Below are positions 30,607 to 42,500 of a stretch of 64,000 nt of DNA, piece by piece. This DNA comes from Vandiemenella viatica. Its lineage: Eukaryota; Arthropoda; Insecta; Orthoptera; Morabidae. Position 1 is the stretch's first letter. Every line of letters starts with the position of its first letter. The notes beneath the pieces were generated by a model that was not told the DNA's origin, ran no database searches, and saw only the letters and a list, made by a program, of their open reading frames with translations. Location: assembly GCA_031002005.1 (NCBI GenBank), contig JARYHS010011408.1, positions 224,047,473-224,111,472 of the forward strand, in the 5' to 3' direction. A program made the translations under genes and the position numbers.

Positions 30607-31764
30607 TCCGGAAGCTGCTCCTCAAACTACTGGCATGTAACTATAAACAAGTGACACTGTGACGGGACGTCATTTATTATAATATTTTAGTATCGAAATC
30701 ATGTAAGTTTTCTAAGTGTCACTGCAGCCAGACGTCGATTAAGCACGTCCTGTTGATCGACAGTTCGGATTACAAGCTACACGTGCAGTGCCGAGCATAC
30801 TAGAGGTGGGCAAAAGAATCGTGAATCGATTCAAAGAGTCGACTCGTCTAAAAGAATCGTTTGCGGAATCGACTCACTTGGAAGAGTCACGGTTCACTCA
30901 AGAGTTGTTAAGAGGGAGCTCAGGAGCTGAGCCGTTGTTGCGCAATCGCTCACCGACTCGTCCAGGTTCTGAGTCGACTCCGAGTCGTTAACTCGACAAT
31001 GTTTACGACTCTCGGCTCACTCGCTCTCGGCTCACTTCTGTCTTAATGACTCTTCCATGGATTCGGCTCTTTTTAACTCTTGATATCTGCGTAACTCGTG
31101 ATTCCTTTCGATTCACAATCTTAGTTCCCACGGCGTGTTTCTTGGTTTGGCAACTTATTTGTAAGGAAATAAAGAATATTTATCTTTGGAACATGAAAAT
31201 TAAAAATATATTACAGAAATAAAAAGTATTTTTAAATTTAGGAATTTACTTTCTTAAATACACATTTTTCTAGTGTTTTTGGAACTAGTTATAAGTTTTT
31301 GGTTTCCTTCCAGACTGTTATAGATGCTACCACAACACAGATTTAGATTTACAAATAAATTATCAATGAATTATACGTCCTATAACTTTTATATTTTACC
31401 ACAAATAAAGTATTTCCCGATTATTTGAGGACAGGGAAAAGTATACCGATTTCAGAGCCATCTGCTATTCCCATGTTGCGTGGGTTTTTCAAATTGCGAA
31501 TGCATCGAGTACTGAATTTAATTGAGATGGAGCGCGTCCGGTTATTATCATACGAACTTCATCAGTGTTTTAGTTGTTCTTCAGTTCTTTATTTTGTGGA
31601 TAATGCAAACATTTTGCAATAGAAATGAACGAAGTTTATGAATTGGACCATTACAAAAATTAGCAGGTGCTGAAGCGGCATATATACTGTTCCAGCTGGT
31701 GAGGTTTCTACGAGGAAAAAGGTTAAACGAAAAGACGTGGGGAACAGTGCCGTCGATGAATATA

Positions 31765-32163
31765 GGGGAGCGTCCAGAAATTACGTGAGACTTTTTAGGG
31801 GGGGAAGGGGTCCGGAAAATCTCACGAAATCTCACCAAGGGGGGGGGGGGGTCGACGGATATCTCACGTGAAATTTTGAACTTGAACGAGTGTAGAACTA
31901 AAAAAAAGCGTAAAAAATACCAGTTTACAGGGCCAAAAACCGGCTTTTGAGGGGGTATCATTCTTTCGGGGAGCACGACAGCTAAAAAAAGTCTCGAAAC
32001 TTCTCCTGGTCGAACAACTGGGGGGAGGGGGTTCCGTGAAAATCTCATGAAATCTCACCAACGGGGAGAGGGGGGGCCGGCAAAATCTCACCAAGTCTCG
32101 CGGAGGGGAGGAGGGAGTATAGATTTCCGGAAAATAGCCTCACGTAATTTCTGGACGTCCCCC
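31765..32163. mobile_element. MITE, GCGTCCATAAA family, copy 2 (399 bp)
   Basis: The termini GGGGAGCGTCCAGAAATTAC and the complement of GGGGGACGTCCAGAAATTAC match over 25 bp with two differences. The interior is G-rich on the plus strand, including a run of 13 Gs near 31840 and repeated AAATCTCAC(G/C)AA modules. It is inserted in the outer hAT. The target duplication is not clear (ATA and AAA flank it). Confidence 0.85.
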
Positions 32164-32345
32164 AAAATACTAATACTGAAACCAAGAAAATAAATTTAAA
32201 ATTTAAATTATGCCATTTTAACAAACACTGATTTATTGGTTTGTAGGTAAAATGCTAGTGATACGCTGTTTAACTTAAGAAAAGCATCATCCGGCAAATT
32301 CAAAAAATTTGCCAAATTTATGGAGTAAAATTGGAGCATATGTAA

Positions 32346-32625
32346 GGGGCGTCCATAAAACCATGTAGCTCCATTTTGGCTTCTTGTGAACCCTCCCTCC
32401 CCCCAAGTAACTCGACGTGGCTTATGTCTCTAACCCCCCTCTCCCCACGTAGTTTTTTCCATGACGGAAATAAATATTTACATGGTGTTGAGTGTTCTGT
32501 ATCTCATTTTAAGTGTGAGAAATAATATGAATGAAAAGCTATTTGGCCTGGCTCGGAATCTCACCTTCCAACCCCCTCCACCCACCCACCTCTCAAGACC
32601 GATCTACGTGGTTTATGGACGCCCT
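32346..32625. mobile_element. MITE, GCGTCCATAAA family, copy 3 (280 bp)
   Basis: GGGGCGTCCATAAAACCATG at the left and the complement of AGGGCGTCCATAAACCACGT at the right. The interior is C-rich with no coding. It sits 182 bp from copy 2 inside the outer hAT and shares its terminal core. The target duplication is uncertain. Confidence 0.8.
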
Positions 32626-33045
32626 TTAGCGAGACGTGTAACAAACATGCCACCTACAAAATCAACAATCTAAATCATAGGTTCCCAACCTTTTTTGACC
32701 TACCGCCCCCTTTTCGAAAAAAAAATTACTCACCGCCCCCCGGTTTGAAAAAAAAAAAGTACTGACGTCTTTTATTGTTGTAATCAACGTCGTGTAATCC
32801 ATAGCACTTCAATTTAATTGGTTTGTTGCTGACTTCTTCAAACAGTGATTTGATGGCACCACTCTGAGGTGAATCGGGCTATATTAAATATTGAAAAACA
32901 AGGACAGATTTTTAAAAATACTTTATTAAAGAATATTAAGAATATTGGTGCCTTCGTCAAAATTTGATTAAAAACATATATTGAAAATTATTGTAAAATT
33001 ATCACTGAGAGGTCTGAGTTTCATGTAATGGTACTAATTTTCCTA

Positions 33046-34698
33046 CATTTGTGCTATATTTGTCAGCAGGAGTCTCAAATCGCCGCATTCCACTACTAAC
33101 AATCTGTTTCTTTCCTTTGTTAGTAAATTGGTTACTACACTAAATACCCTTTCGGCTAAATATGACGACGGGAATGCAACAAAAAAACTTTTTTGTTGCA
33201 GCTCACAAAGCCGGATATAAATCTGGATTTGGCCTCTGTAGCCAACATTATTGATATCCATTTTTTTAATTTCAATTTTAATTCTTCATTTGTTGACAGT
33301 TCTATCAACTCTTCCTGTAACGATAAATTTGCTGTTTATAGATTCGAGAAAGGTTCTAATACCCAATCTGGAATGGTCATGTTAAGAATATCCTGAAATC
33401 TATTTCTAAAATCTTCTTTAAGTGCTACCAAATGTTAACAAAGTACTACAATATCTTCATCATTTGTTACCACAGAGGAAATATTTGAAAACTCATAGAA
33501 TTGTCTTCGACCCACATCCTGGTTGTACAAGGCAAGTTTTGACATGAACGCACAAATAACTGACTCTGCTTTCATCAAATTCAAATTATCTCCTCGCAGC
33601 CTTTGGTTTGTTTCATTAAATTTATGATATAGATCAGTTGAATAGGCTATATCATTCTTATATTTCAATAAATTTTCTCTTAATGAAACATCCTTGTTTT
33701 CAAAAAACGTTATAATGGAGTCAAAAACTTCATAAAATCTTGTTAGACAGGTACTCTTTGACAGCCAACGAACTTCTGTGTGCAATAAATAGCAAACGAT
33801 TGAAATCCTCATCATTTTCATCACAAAGTTTTTCAAATAATCTACTATTGAGAGCATTGCTTCTGATCTTGTTAACTGCGGGAATTACATACTGTAGTGA
33901 GCAGTGCAGGCGATCATTGGTACATTTGGTACTGCCTGTTTCAAATATGAAATCAGCCCTCGGTATCATACAACCATTGCTGCAGCACCATCAGTAGTAA
34001 TGGACACGATATTATTCAGATAAATACTTTTTCTTCGAAATAGTGTTCCATAACTTGGAATATAGAATTTCCTTTAGTATCAGTAATTCTTGGCAAATTT
34101 TTTCCACTAATGAAGCGAACGTACGCAAGAAGTAATGAATCATTGTTTGGTAAAGTAGATTCATCAAGCTGTATAGAAAATTGGGCAGTCTTCAAAAAAT
34201 TTGTTAGAGAACTCTCCAAGTCCTCGGACATTTCATCGATTCGCCTCTGTACTGTGTTATTGCTAAGTGGAATTCTCTTAATAATATCAAACTCCAGCTT
34301 GTGCATTACAGTACGCAGAACTTCACTCACAGATATTAATATCAATATTTTCCCAATCATATGCGGTTTTTCCGATTTAGCAATAAGCAAGGAAATGTTG
34401 TAAAAGGCACGAATGCCATCTGCGTCTTGTTTGGATGCCAGTGAAAACATACCAGCTAAAGATGAACGTCTTGAATATTGTTCTTTGAACATTTGAAGGT
34501 AAGATAATCTTTTATGTTTTCTGTCAGGGTGTATTTTGGTTATATGTTCTTCTATACGTGATGGTTTCATAGCTTCATTTGAAAAAAAAACTGGCAAATC
34601 AGGCACATTGGCATTGTCTAGTTTGAGGGTGCCTCAATAAAACCATATTTCAAGTATTCGACATTGTACTGTCTACATTTTTTATTTGAATGTGACAT
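33046..34698 (-). pseudogene. hAT transposase (ZBED5/SCAND3-like type), broken by stops and frameshifts
   Basis: It would cut and paste the inner hAT. The start codon is at 34696-34698. A BED-like zinc finger follows, with MCLIC as the Cys pair and EEHITKIH as the His pair. An in-frame TAG and a slip in a T9 tract split the N-terminus. Next come IPLSNNTVQRRIDEM, the first catalytic Asp in QLDESTLPNN, the second in TDGAAAMV (followed at once by a stop), and then EVRWLSK. The hATC dimerisation region reads FPSSYLAERVFSVVTNLL. Spans of 196, 79, 140 and 72 codons remain open. The order and spacing match the vertebrate-domesticated ZBED5-like group of hAT transposases. It is non-functional. Confidence 0.88.
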
Positions 34699-36871
34699 CG
34701 GTGAAAATAAAAGTAAATTTTGATATGTCCAGCATCACGTTATTCCCTTAATAGATTTTCGATTACAATTTAATTAAATAAATTGAAATTTGTGTTCTTT
34801 ATTTCATGAATATTTTGCGATGTAAAAAAAAAAATTATTATTTATTTAAATTTATTTAAAATGTATAAATACAAATTTTAGAAGTATTTTTAAATTACTT
34901 TACCGCCCAACCACGGAAACGATGTACAAAATAGTAGTAATGAAATAAGAATAATAAAAATTATCAAGCTTTATCGAAAACATTTAGATATAAAAGTTGT
35001 TAATTATAACTCGTTTATTTAACTTTGGTAAATAACTTTTTCATCAAATTTCTCAGTTAAAAAATCTTCTTAAAATAACTTAGATAAAGGTGACATCATT
35101 AATCTGCCACTTGTGTTTGGCAGATCTCTATCGAAAGTGGATAGAATTGAGATATTCAGGTCTGAAACTTGAATATGTAATTTCATAACAAGCTGTTTGA
35201 CAGAATTTTCTCAAACTGATAAACAGGCGGGCATAAAGATGGACGGAGAACAGTTAATTCGAGTTAATATAAGTCTAATTCATGGTTATATTAGCAATCC
35301 AACATTGCCGGGATAACTGACTGTCTTGTGTGAGCCAGCGACAGATACGACCACTCGCTCCCCACACAGTCCTACAGACAGTCTTCGATTCACGCATTTT
35401 CAGCTAAAATGGTGAAGATGTTCTAAGTTATTTTATAAAAATATACCAGAGATCTCGGTTAAAATTAAAAGGTTCAGTGTAATGAATAAAAATTTAGAGA
35501 ATGAGGCGTATCAATACATTTCTTAAGCCATATATCCCGAATGCAAGGTTGTGGTTTTTCAAAACAGTAATTCAGATTTTGCATAATAAGTGGAAATGAT
35601 CAAAAGAAACGGAATAGAAACGGTAGATTCATGTGACACAACTTGATGGTACTTTGGGATTCAGTTGTTTATAAGAGGATGAAGAGAGAACAGAAACATA
35701 AAATAAAATATTAAAGAAAGAGAGAAATATAAATTAAATAATATAATATAACTATGTAAATACTATTGACATAAATAAATTATTATACCCATAAATTTTA
35801 CTGTATCATTACCATTAGTGTTTCAAGATACAGAAATATGTGGTACTATGCTTTGAGAATCGAAGTTTAACTGAATTTTGTAATGTGGTAAAAAATGTCT
35901 CATCCAATTTTATAACCATCTGTTTGATGCCCCTTAAATGTAACGTAAGAGGCCTGTGACTGTAATCTTCCATATTTCGCAATAAAGTTTAACATCTGCA
36001 CACAGAACTCATAACTGACCGATGCCCTTCGAACCGCCGTCAGGACTTTCGACTTGCTGAAATCCTAAGGGAGTTTGCCAACGTGCTGTAATACTGACTG
36101 TTTCCATACACACATCAGGAGGGACTGATCCGTGATGCACTGAGTGGCCACACTGTGTGTGTGTGTGGGCGACTAAGGGCTGAGCGTGCCAGGGGCTAGG
36201 ACTGACGGACAAAGTCTGTCCAGGACACTCGATAATCTATCTCTCCAGCATATGGGCGGATTTTGTCGACACGTTAAAAAGAAATTTTTCCATTTTCAAA
36301 TCTGGTGTCCATACTATTTAATAATTTTCCATTATAAAATCATTTCCAGCACACTGATTACTTCTGTTCCATTATATATAACGACTGTTGGTAAAATGTA
36401 ACTACAAACAAAATGTAAGTTCAGGAAAATACTTTCTTTCCTATTCCACACATTCAAGTCCCAAGTCGACACACTTTGCACCTATAGTTGACACTCTTTC
36501 CATAAACCCTCACGAGGGCCAGAGAACAACAGCTGACCAACTGACATCGAGAAGAAAGTACACAGCAGAGACCTGGACCAAGTGAAAGAAATTGCAGATC
36601 AAAATGCGGTCTCATGCGGGAGAACACAGGCACAACGAGTTGTGAGCTTCTGGGGGTATTTTATGGTCAGAGAAGCAACTTTACACAATTTCCTCCATAG
36701 AAACAAAAATTAAAAAATGTGTTATTTCTTTTAATGTTAGATAGTCTAAGGTCGTTTTCACGCAAACCGGAGCCGGAGCCGGCGGCGGCCTTTTCGCACC
36801 GAGTTCAATAAGTTTTTTGCTTTGGAGGAAGAAATAGGCATTCATGAACTATTGAAGCTGATGTTAGGAAC
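34699..36871. other. Noncoding right half of the inner hAT
   Basis: No open frame of note. A sequence at about 36750 (GGTCGTTTTCACGCAAACCGG after TAA) resembles a PIF/Harbinger terminus, but no matching right end was found. A short (GT)n lies at 36157-36168. Confidence 0.4.
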
Positions 36872-37013
36872 TAGTGTTGCCCAAATGCAAGAACAAGACG
36901 AGACTTGGCCAGTCTTGGTCTTGCATCAATACACCTGGTCTTGGTCTCGGTCTTGGTCTTGCAAAAATGCAAGACCAAGACTGCAAGACCAAGACCGATT
37001 TTGGGCAACACTA
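36872..37013. mobile_element. hAT-type MITE (142 bp) with perfect ends
   Basis: TAGTGTTGCCCAAA and its exact complement form 14-bp termini, flanked by identical TTAGGAAC (36864-36871 and 37014-37021). The interior is made of GGTCTTG/CAAGACC modules that pair across the centre (GGTCTTGCA...TGCAAGACC), so the element can fold into a hairpin. It is the innermost layer of the nest. Confidence 0.93.
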
Positions 37014-37904
37014 TTAGGAACGAAGATATAATGTACTAATACGAACTTTTAATCCCCACTGATCTTGCTTAAGGACATTTGGAATTACTTGCTGAAACAT
37101 TTGTTGAATGTTTTTTGTTATTAATTAATCTTATCGGCACGTCCTTGCCTGTGTTGGCCAGGGGGGCGCTGGCTGGGCGTCAACGCCCCCCAAATTTGCC
37201 TTTGTTCACAAACGCCCCCTTCGAGCTCTCTAACGCCCACTGGGGGGCGGTACGGCCCACGTTGGGAACCACTGATCTAAATCAACAATCTCAATCGACA
37301 ATTACAATCTGCAACAAGGCTTAGAATCAGTAATGAGGTTTGACAACAATTAGCTGGAAGCCTTGAAAATTTCACAGTGTGGCAATCTCACATTTTGTTG
37401 ACCCGGTTCGGAAAATTCCCAGATTCACCACTGGTTGTAGTTAGACAGGGGGCGGCGTAATCGGTATTGCGCAAGGGCGCTCAAATAGTTAGTGGAGAGC
37501 CTGCTCGAAAGCTGGACAGTTAATGACTGAAAAGAGAAGTCGGCTCACATCACAAAAACTAACGAAAATGCTTTTTGTAAATAGCAATAAAAAAACTTGT
37601 GTAGTTTTCATAAGTAAATTGAATCATTTTTACTGTAAAATTAGTGTTTTCATTTGTTTAAATAATAAAATAAATTGTTTTTGCAATAAATAACTTACAA
37701 TTTAACTATCAAAAACAAATGTTATTATTTTAGTTAGAATTTGTTAATCATTTCCTTCTTGTTGGTTAATAACTCGTTATCTATTTCCGTCATTCAAAAT
37801 ATCATGTGAAAAGAATCGAAGAGTCGTTTAAAAGAATCGATTCTCAGCGAGGAGTGAATCGATTCCAAACGATTCATCAAAAAGAATCGGTTTGCCCATC
37901 ACTA

Positions 37905-38876
37905 GAGCATACAAGCCAATACTTTTCCAGCAAGCTAGAATACATTGATCACTCTCACTTCTTGACTGACGATCTACAAGATAACATCTAGGCCTCGGAG
38001 ATAGATATTCACTGCACCAACCTTACCATACTCTGTTAGTAGTGAACTGTAGGGCTAAGTTTCATCCCTAGGGTGAGTATTACGGGTTACGGAATACCTC
38101 TGATTTTGTACAACATCGATGTAAATGATTTATGGTCCAGTGCAATTAAATGGGGTTTCCAGAAATATTGTTTCATTTCAAGTAGCTCGTAGCTGCCCGC
38201 TACCTCTGCTAATTACAAGTTACCCTCGATGCTCATGTTTATTTGCTAGCGCAGGAGAAGAAGAGGATAGGTTCAAGAGAGAAGAATTCAAGAGCAGAAG
38301 ATACGAAGAAAGTCGGCGCAAGTCATAGCGCATCGTAGGTTAACCCCTTATAACCCACGTGTCAGTCATCCTGGCACACCCAATTAATAGTCATAGCACG
38401 ATTCTATACATACAGGGTCAGCAACAGCACAAAGGCACAGTTTAATATAATAAAATGCCACTTTGCTCATCGTGTCCGTAACGTTGACGTCACGCTCCCG
38501 GCCTCCGTTGCCTGACTAACAATGACCGGCAATGTTACTAAAAAGCAGATGTAATAAGAGTTATTTAATAACAATTTTATTTAGTAAGCAACAGCGAAGA
38601 AATTAATTGCAAGAACACTGAAAGAAAAGTGTGTGTTGGATTTTAATTAATATATTAATTATTAGTTGCTTTTTGTTTATTTATAATCAGTCTATGTAGA
38701 TGTTTTCTTATACTCTCTGTCCAGGATATAGCTGCTGTAGTAAAATAAGAAATATGTACCACATTGCATCATTTTTGAGGTTATGAGTATTATTTAATAA
38801 CAATTGCATTTAGTTGAGTTGAATTGTCAGACCTCTATGTTCAATACGCCATTTTTGACAAATTTAGCTAGTATAT
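37905..38876. other. Unassigned
   Basis: It contains reverse-oriented relatives of the 25-26 kb degenerate module (38560-38650, 38785-38815). Otherwise there are no genes. Confidence 0.35.
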
Positions 38877-39565
38877 TGTAATAGGCTGGCCTTGTGGTTA
38901 GGTGACTGCGTTGGGCGTTTTGACCATAACTGGGAATGTGGCTTTACATGTGACTGACCTCTGCGTTTATCTCCTCTTCTTATCTTCTTCCGGATACCGT
39001 CTTGACTTCTTGAAAGCTAACTAATTAATTCAATCAGGATTGTCTTACACCACGTGAAGGTCACGACCCTTTTACTATTGGAATACTATATTCTCAAATA
39101 ATCAAGATGGAATGTGGATAAACGGTTTAATGGAACCAACCTGCTGATAGTACATTTGACGATGATACCAATAAGTAGAGTCCACACTTATTCTACTGGA
39201 TCTCTAGTCTGATCGTAGAAGATATTAAGTGAAAGTCAGTCTATTAATACTGGATGGAACTTAAGATCGTTACGACGTCCGAGGCAGGGCGGCTAAGCTT
39301 TAGACTAGCGGTTCGCTACCCGATGTTGCTCCTAAGCTCGCTGGTAATGAATAGAATGATTTATTGGTTGTACAGAGCCCACTTCGGCTCTGCTTTGCGT
39401 CACAAGAAGGTATTGCTGACATGCTATTCAGCATTTCTGAACGGGGCAACGACTTTGCTTGCGTCTGCGCTGAGTGACTGCAACTCTTCACTCTAGCTTC
39501 GCCAATGTCTCCAACATTTATAAAATCATTCTTACTTAATAATAAAGCCCAAAACGACCATTACA
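38877..39565 (-). repeat. 3' LTR of the LARD-like element (689 bp)
   Basis: It begins TGTAATAGGCTGG and ends CGACCATTACA (TG...CA). It is nearly identical to 44977-45652, with about eight substitutions and three small indels, including extra GTCTA near 39240 and GACATG near 39418. The 80-codon open frame at 39254 is repeated in the other LTR and is not a gene. Confidence 0.92.
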
Positions 39566-42500
39566 CTACCTCCCCTCTTCGGGAAAGATACGTCCCGTAT
39601 CTTCAAATTTCAGGACTTTAAATATGAATCTGAATAAAATAACCCTTCTTTGCAGTAAAAATAAGAATCTCCAAAATTATCAAAATAAAACTGAAACTAT
39701 GTTGTTAAATAATACTCATAGCCAGTGTAAGTGTGGATTCCACTTTCCAGGTTTACAAAGTTTCTGCAACAATGTTAAATCGTAATTGAAATTCAAAATT
39801 CTTGCTTGTGCTGGTCGTTCCAAACCTGCAGTTAAACAGAATTATTAGATATTTGTATCTGAACCTTGACTACAATTTCAATCAAAATGAGTTCTCAGAA
39901 AAGAAAATATAAATCATTATGAATTTGCTACCGGTTCATTTTCGACAAATATCTTGTAAGCATGGAATGCTGTCCATTGTTAACAACTTTCAAGACAAAA
40001 ATGAATATGAATAAATGTCAATAGAAATTGAAAAGGATATACCACTATTTTTCAACCGAATAAAGTTTAGTTCCGTTGGATAGAAAAAGTGCAATAACAT
40101 TTCTCTGAAATTAATTTGAATTAAATAAGAATACTTTGTTTCAATTTTAAAATTACTTCCAAGTTTTCATAAATTATTAGCTCTGCAATTGGCAAGTTAC
40201 TGAAATGAAATGGTATAGCTAAAGTAAAAAAGATTGTTAGATTTACAAAAATAACGAAATGAACTACAGAAATAAAATCACACATGAGAGCTGATTTGTT
40301 TACTACCTAGTAACATAACAGTATTTTCCTCTAAGTTTCCTATATTTTTTTTTTGTTATTTTATCTGTTTGGTCCCTTGCTAGCTAGTCATTCCAACATA
40401 GTGGTCTTCTTTCGTCCCCGTATTATCATTACATTCTTATATTAAATCTTCGCTTCCCTATCACTTCTGTTTTTTCCCTATTGCGCTGGCTTATTATCTC
40501 CAGGTCATCAGCTGTTATAGTGTACTGAGCTTTAATTTCGCGCTTGTTTACATTCCTCGCTGGAGTACTATTTGCTTACGTGCGGTTTCTCCCGCCACTC
40601 GCATTTACTGACTGACACTTTTCTTGTAGGTCACCGTACTCACACAAGTTTAATGCATACGAATTATCAAAACAGTTTTAGTTACAGTCTTGGTGATTTA
40701 CTTTAATATCTCGATCCCTAATTAATTAAGATAGCTGATGCAAGAAGAGAAAAATTAAATTAAACTGTGAATTTTTTTTCCGGAAGAAAAATATTCTTTA
40801 AGACTTAACTACACTTTTTCTAGTAATTTCGGCTATGATACTATGTCAGCTAAAGAGATTGTTTGTTGTAACACTGTCCTACCTCTCAATTCTATCCACG
40901 GGTTTATTTTACTTTCCCTAGGGCAACCTACTATAGGACCCGTCACTTCATAGGAACAGCCGTATTTCCATTGTTGACTGACCTATTACCGATCATCACC
41001 TCTCACCTACAGTGTACTAAGACAAACCTGTCTTCACATGACATCGTACACTTCATCTTTCAAACCTAAGGTTGATATTAACTCCTTTAGAATAATTAGA
41101 ATTTAATCGCCAAAATTCAATTTAAAAGTAATGTAGTGGTGAAGACGGAAATGCGTATACTCGTTCAATACGAAAGGTATAAAAGATATTTGTTAAACAT
41201 TTCTAAAAAGATGCAAAATTTTTACAGTTATTTCTTCCAGAATTACCAGAACTTGTATCCTAGAGAGATCGTGTAATTGATAGCATGTTGTACGTTACAA
41301 TCTTACTTCCGACTTCATTTCGTTAGTTCTTACGAATTCACTACTCGGTGGCTTATGTTTACTATCGTGCTTGATCAGTTATGTATTCTTTACCGTGGCT
41401 CACATTCTGTTTTCTGTTAACACTATCTGACTCATCATTCTACTTCATCTATGTGGCGTGCTCACACTTTCACGTTTAACCGCTTATCTGGTGCTTTGGC
41501 TCGCGGAATTAGATCGTATGGTACTAAATCATCTGGATGATTAGTCCTGATTTCCCATTTCCGCCCTTTACGCATTTTACACAACGTTTTTCGACATGGA
41601 GGATTATGTGTCTAACTCATTTTTTTTTTCCTAGTAGCCTTAGGCATACTTTAACGCTTCCGTGACTATTAGCCTCCATTCTAAACTATGCTTAGTGAGT
41701 TCCTGAGACGCTCAACCACTATTGCATAGCACGTTGTCAATAATATTTGTTTCACTATTTTACTTTATTCCCCCTACTGCAGCTTTACGGGACCCATATC
41801 TCACTTAGTTTTCATGATACTAGCACCAGTTCAATATCATGTATACCCATCACTCACAATATTAAACAACAAATATTCTTCATTAGTTCCCTTCTTTACC
41901 ATATCATTAGTTACCTTATGCATGCATGCTTCACTCAACAAACATTTAATTTCATCGATACAAAATTCTTCGCCACCGTCATCGCCTAAACGATGAAGTA
42001 TATACCTCTGTATCGTTGCTACTGTATTTATCATTTTTAAATATATTGGGCTACTAGACTGTCACGTAAAATTCCGATTCTTACAGCGTAGTACACTATT
42101 CCTCTGTGACTAGGCTTGACCTTAAATGGGTCGTATAGCCGAACACACAATTCCGATTTCACATACTGGTGTATTTATTAGGCAGTTTGGATCCGTCTTG
42201 CAGTAATTATTTTGGATGTGCACGTCCCAAATAATCACCTGAACCCTTGAGAAGCCTTTATACGATCACGAAGGATTCACTCGCGTGATGTCACTCAGCA
42301 ACCGTTAATACGCCAAGTATGGATGCTCAAACCGTCAGAAATTCTACGAACAATCTGCCCTTCAGATTTTAACAGCCACTTTTAGATAAATATTTGCCAC
42401 GTTTCAATAGCCACTATGATTTACAGAGAAACTTAGCCACACTTTTATGTTTCCTTTCAAACGATAAATGATTTTAACTGCAAATTATTCTTATTACATA

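Larger units (their letters stand above)
32676..37274. mobile_element. Inner hAT transposon, complete ends, decayed transposase (4.6 kb)
   Basis: The left end is CATAGGTTCCCAACC and the right end the complement of CAGTGGTTCCCAACG. They are flanked by identical 8-bp ATCTAAAT (32668-32675 and 37275-37282). CCGCCCCC-type subterminal repeats occur at both ends (32703-32742; 37180-37250). The minus strand of the left half carries a transposase pseudogene. The right 2.5 kb is noncoding and contains a 142-bp MITE. It is nested in the outer hAT. Confidence 0.92.
30801..37904. mobile_element. Outer hAT-type element with nested insertions (7.1 kb including inserts)
   Basis: The ends are TAGAGGTGGGCAAA at the left and the complement of TAGTGATGGGCAAA at the right. 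Both sides are flanked by the identical 8-bp GAGCATAC (30793-30800 and 37905-37912), the duplication length of the hAT superfamily. Both subterminal regions are packed with GAATCG/CGATTC and GAGTCG/CGACTC (30810-31115 and 37810-37890), typical arrangements for transposase binding sites. Without the insertions at 31765, 32346 and 32676 it would be about 1.8 kb and noncoding, so it is a nonautonomous hAT. Confidence 0.9.

Noticed and set aside
36750..37140. PIF/Harbinger element suggested by GGTCGTTTTCACGC after TAA
   Set aside because: No complementary right end and no transposase motif; one terminus alone is insufficient.
39254..39496. 80-codon ORF, repeated at 45347
   Set aside because: It lies inside both LTRs of the LARD-like element; no domain, and the second copy carries an in-frame deletion.
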